NCBI GenBank assembly: GCA_963791885.1
Contig: CAWBUL010000006.1
Location: 1,798,001 to 1,862,000 of the forward strand
Length of the DNA: 64,000 bases
DNA from: CAVSUZ01 sp963791885
GTDB lineage: Bacteria; Pseudomonadota; Alphaproteobacteria; Acetobacterales; Acetobacteraceae
Direction of reading: 5' to 3'
Positions 63,501 through 64,000 of this stretch are shown one piece after another. The notes beneath the pieces are model-generated. The model was not told the DNA's origin. It was given only the letters and a program-made list of their open reading frames with translations, and did not search any database. The number at the start of each line of letters is the position of its first letter. The first letter of the stretch is position 1. The position numbers and the translations under genes are program-made.

Positions 63501-64000
63501 CTACACAACGTCCCGCCCATGCTCGACGAAAAATCGCAGGATCTCCCGCGTCGCGTCCGGCCCCATCGGATCAGCAAACGAGCCCGCCCGATTGCCGCCG
63601 AACCACGCATGACCGCCGCCATGCACCAGCCATTCCTCGATCAACACAGTGCCGCGCGCCTCGCGATACAAAATGCGCGTGCATGGATAGCCCGCGCCCG
63701 ACAGCCGCTGCGCCTGCCGCCGCAATAAGGCGCCGTGACCCGATTGAGCCGCGACAAACCAGCTGTTCAGCGGGTTAACCGTGCGATCCTGATCGCCCTG
63801 GAAGATGATGGCAGGAATTGCCGATCCGGCCTCGCGTCCTCGCGGCAAGCCGCCCTGGCGCATCGCCATGATCGCCGAGGTCAGATCAGACGCCGCGCCG
63901 CATGCAATGCCGGAATGTACGCCAATCGCGGCAAACAAGTCGGGATAAGTCTGTCCCATAATCGAAGCCGCCGCGCCCCCGGCGGACAGCCCGGCAACGA
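63501..64000 (-). CDS. PHB depolymerase-family esterase (partial)
   Basis: The C-terminal 166 codons are in the window; the gene continues past the right edge. GLSAGGAAAS gives the nucleophilic serine, GDQDRTVNPLN the aspartate and HGGGHAWFGGN the histidine of an alpha/beta-hydrolase triad, in the arrangement of type 1 extracellular PHB depolymerases and related feruloyl esterases. The FADPMGPDATREILRFF tail is typical of the group. The substrate could be short-chain polyhydroxyalkanoate or another polyester; without the N-terminus, secretion cannot be judged. Confidence 0.85.
   Translation of the reverse strand, partial: VAGLSAGGAAASIMGQTYPDLFAAIGVHSGIACGAASDLTSAIMAMRQGGLPRGREAGSAIPAIIFQGDQDRTVNPLNSWFVAAQSGHGALLRRQAQRLSGAGYPCTRILYREARGTVLIEEWLVHGGGHAWFGGNRAGSFADPMGPDATREILRFFVEHGRDVV

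Overview
This 64 kb window is GC-rich chromosomal DNA from an alphaproteobacterium, most likely a member of the Acetobacteraceae (Rhodospirillales). The evidence is the S10-spc ribosomal protein order, the hrcA-grpE / rph-rdgB neighbourhood, the PEP-CTERM protein, IS5-family elements and the overall codon use. I cannot name a genus. Gene calls are from reading translations and motifs; nothing was searched against a database.

Layout. 1-4 kb: the tail of a molybdenum hydroxylase, then three closely spaced genes (cyclase-TPR protein, PAP2/haloperoxidase-like protein, eqolisin-like glutamic peptidase). 4-8.2 kb: conserved housekeeping block grpE-hrcA and rph-rdgB with a GNAT acetyltransferase and an aminoacyl-tRNA editing protein. 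8.2-24.6 kb: metabolic and envelope genes, including several broken ones (proline iminopeptidase, lysozyme-like protein, VOC remnant, dnaE2, sulfotransferase), an operon of esterase-LLM monooxygenase-TauD dioxygenase, and a large beta-helix protein that begins with a tandem repeat. 24.6-26.3 kb: two abutting IS5-family elements, one decayed and one apparently intact. 26.3-31.7 kb: GT4 glycosyltransferase, ABC exporter, OtsA trehalose-phosphate synthase and manganese catalase. 31.7-45.6 kb: oxidoreductases and hydrolases (glutamate dehydrogenase, zwf, two LDH2-type genes, epoxide hydrolase and others), a cyclic-nucleotide-binding membrane protein and a 1087-residue VWA protein. 46-60 kb: a long run of translation genes, rpsL-rpsG-tuf, then rpsJ through rplO, secY and adk. 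60-64 kb: a fused methyltransferase-glycosyltransferase, a tandem array of hairpin repeats and a truncated PHB-depolymerase-like esterase.

Three observations stand out. First, the ribosomal block departs from the usual order: fusA is absent between rpsG and tuf, and rpsM-rpsK-rpoA-rplQ do not follow adk. Second, a 49-50 bp hairpin repeat occurs in seven copies at three places (tuf/rpsJ, rplO/secY and a four-copy array near 63.3 kb), and the diverged copy carries two compensatory base-pair changes, so the stem itself appears to be conserved. Third, at least eight protein genes outside the ribosomal block carry single-base frameshifts or in-frame stops. Three of the insertions fall in the same heptamer, CAGGTAC where the reading frame calls for CAGTAC. 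This could be real gene decay or a motif-specific sequencing error, and raw reads would decide.
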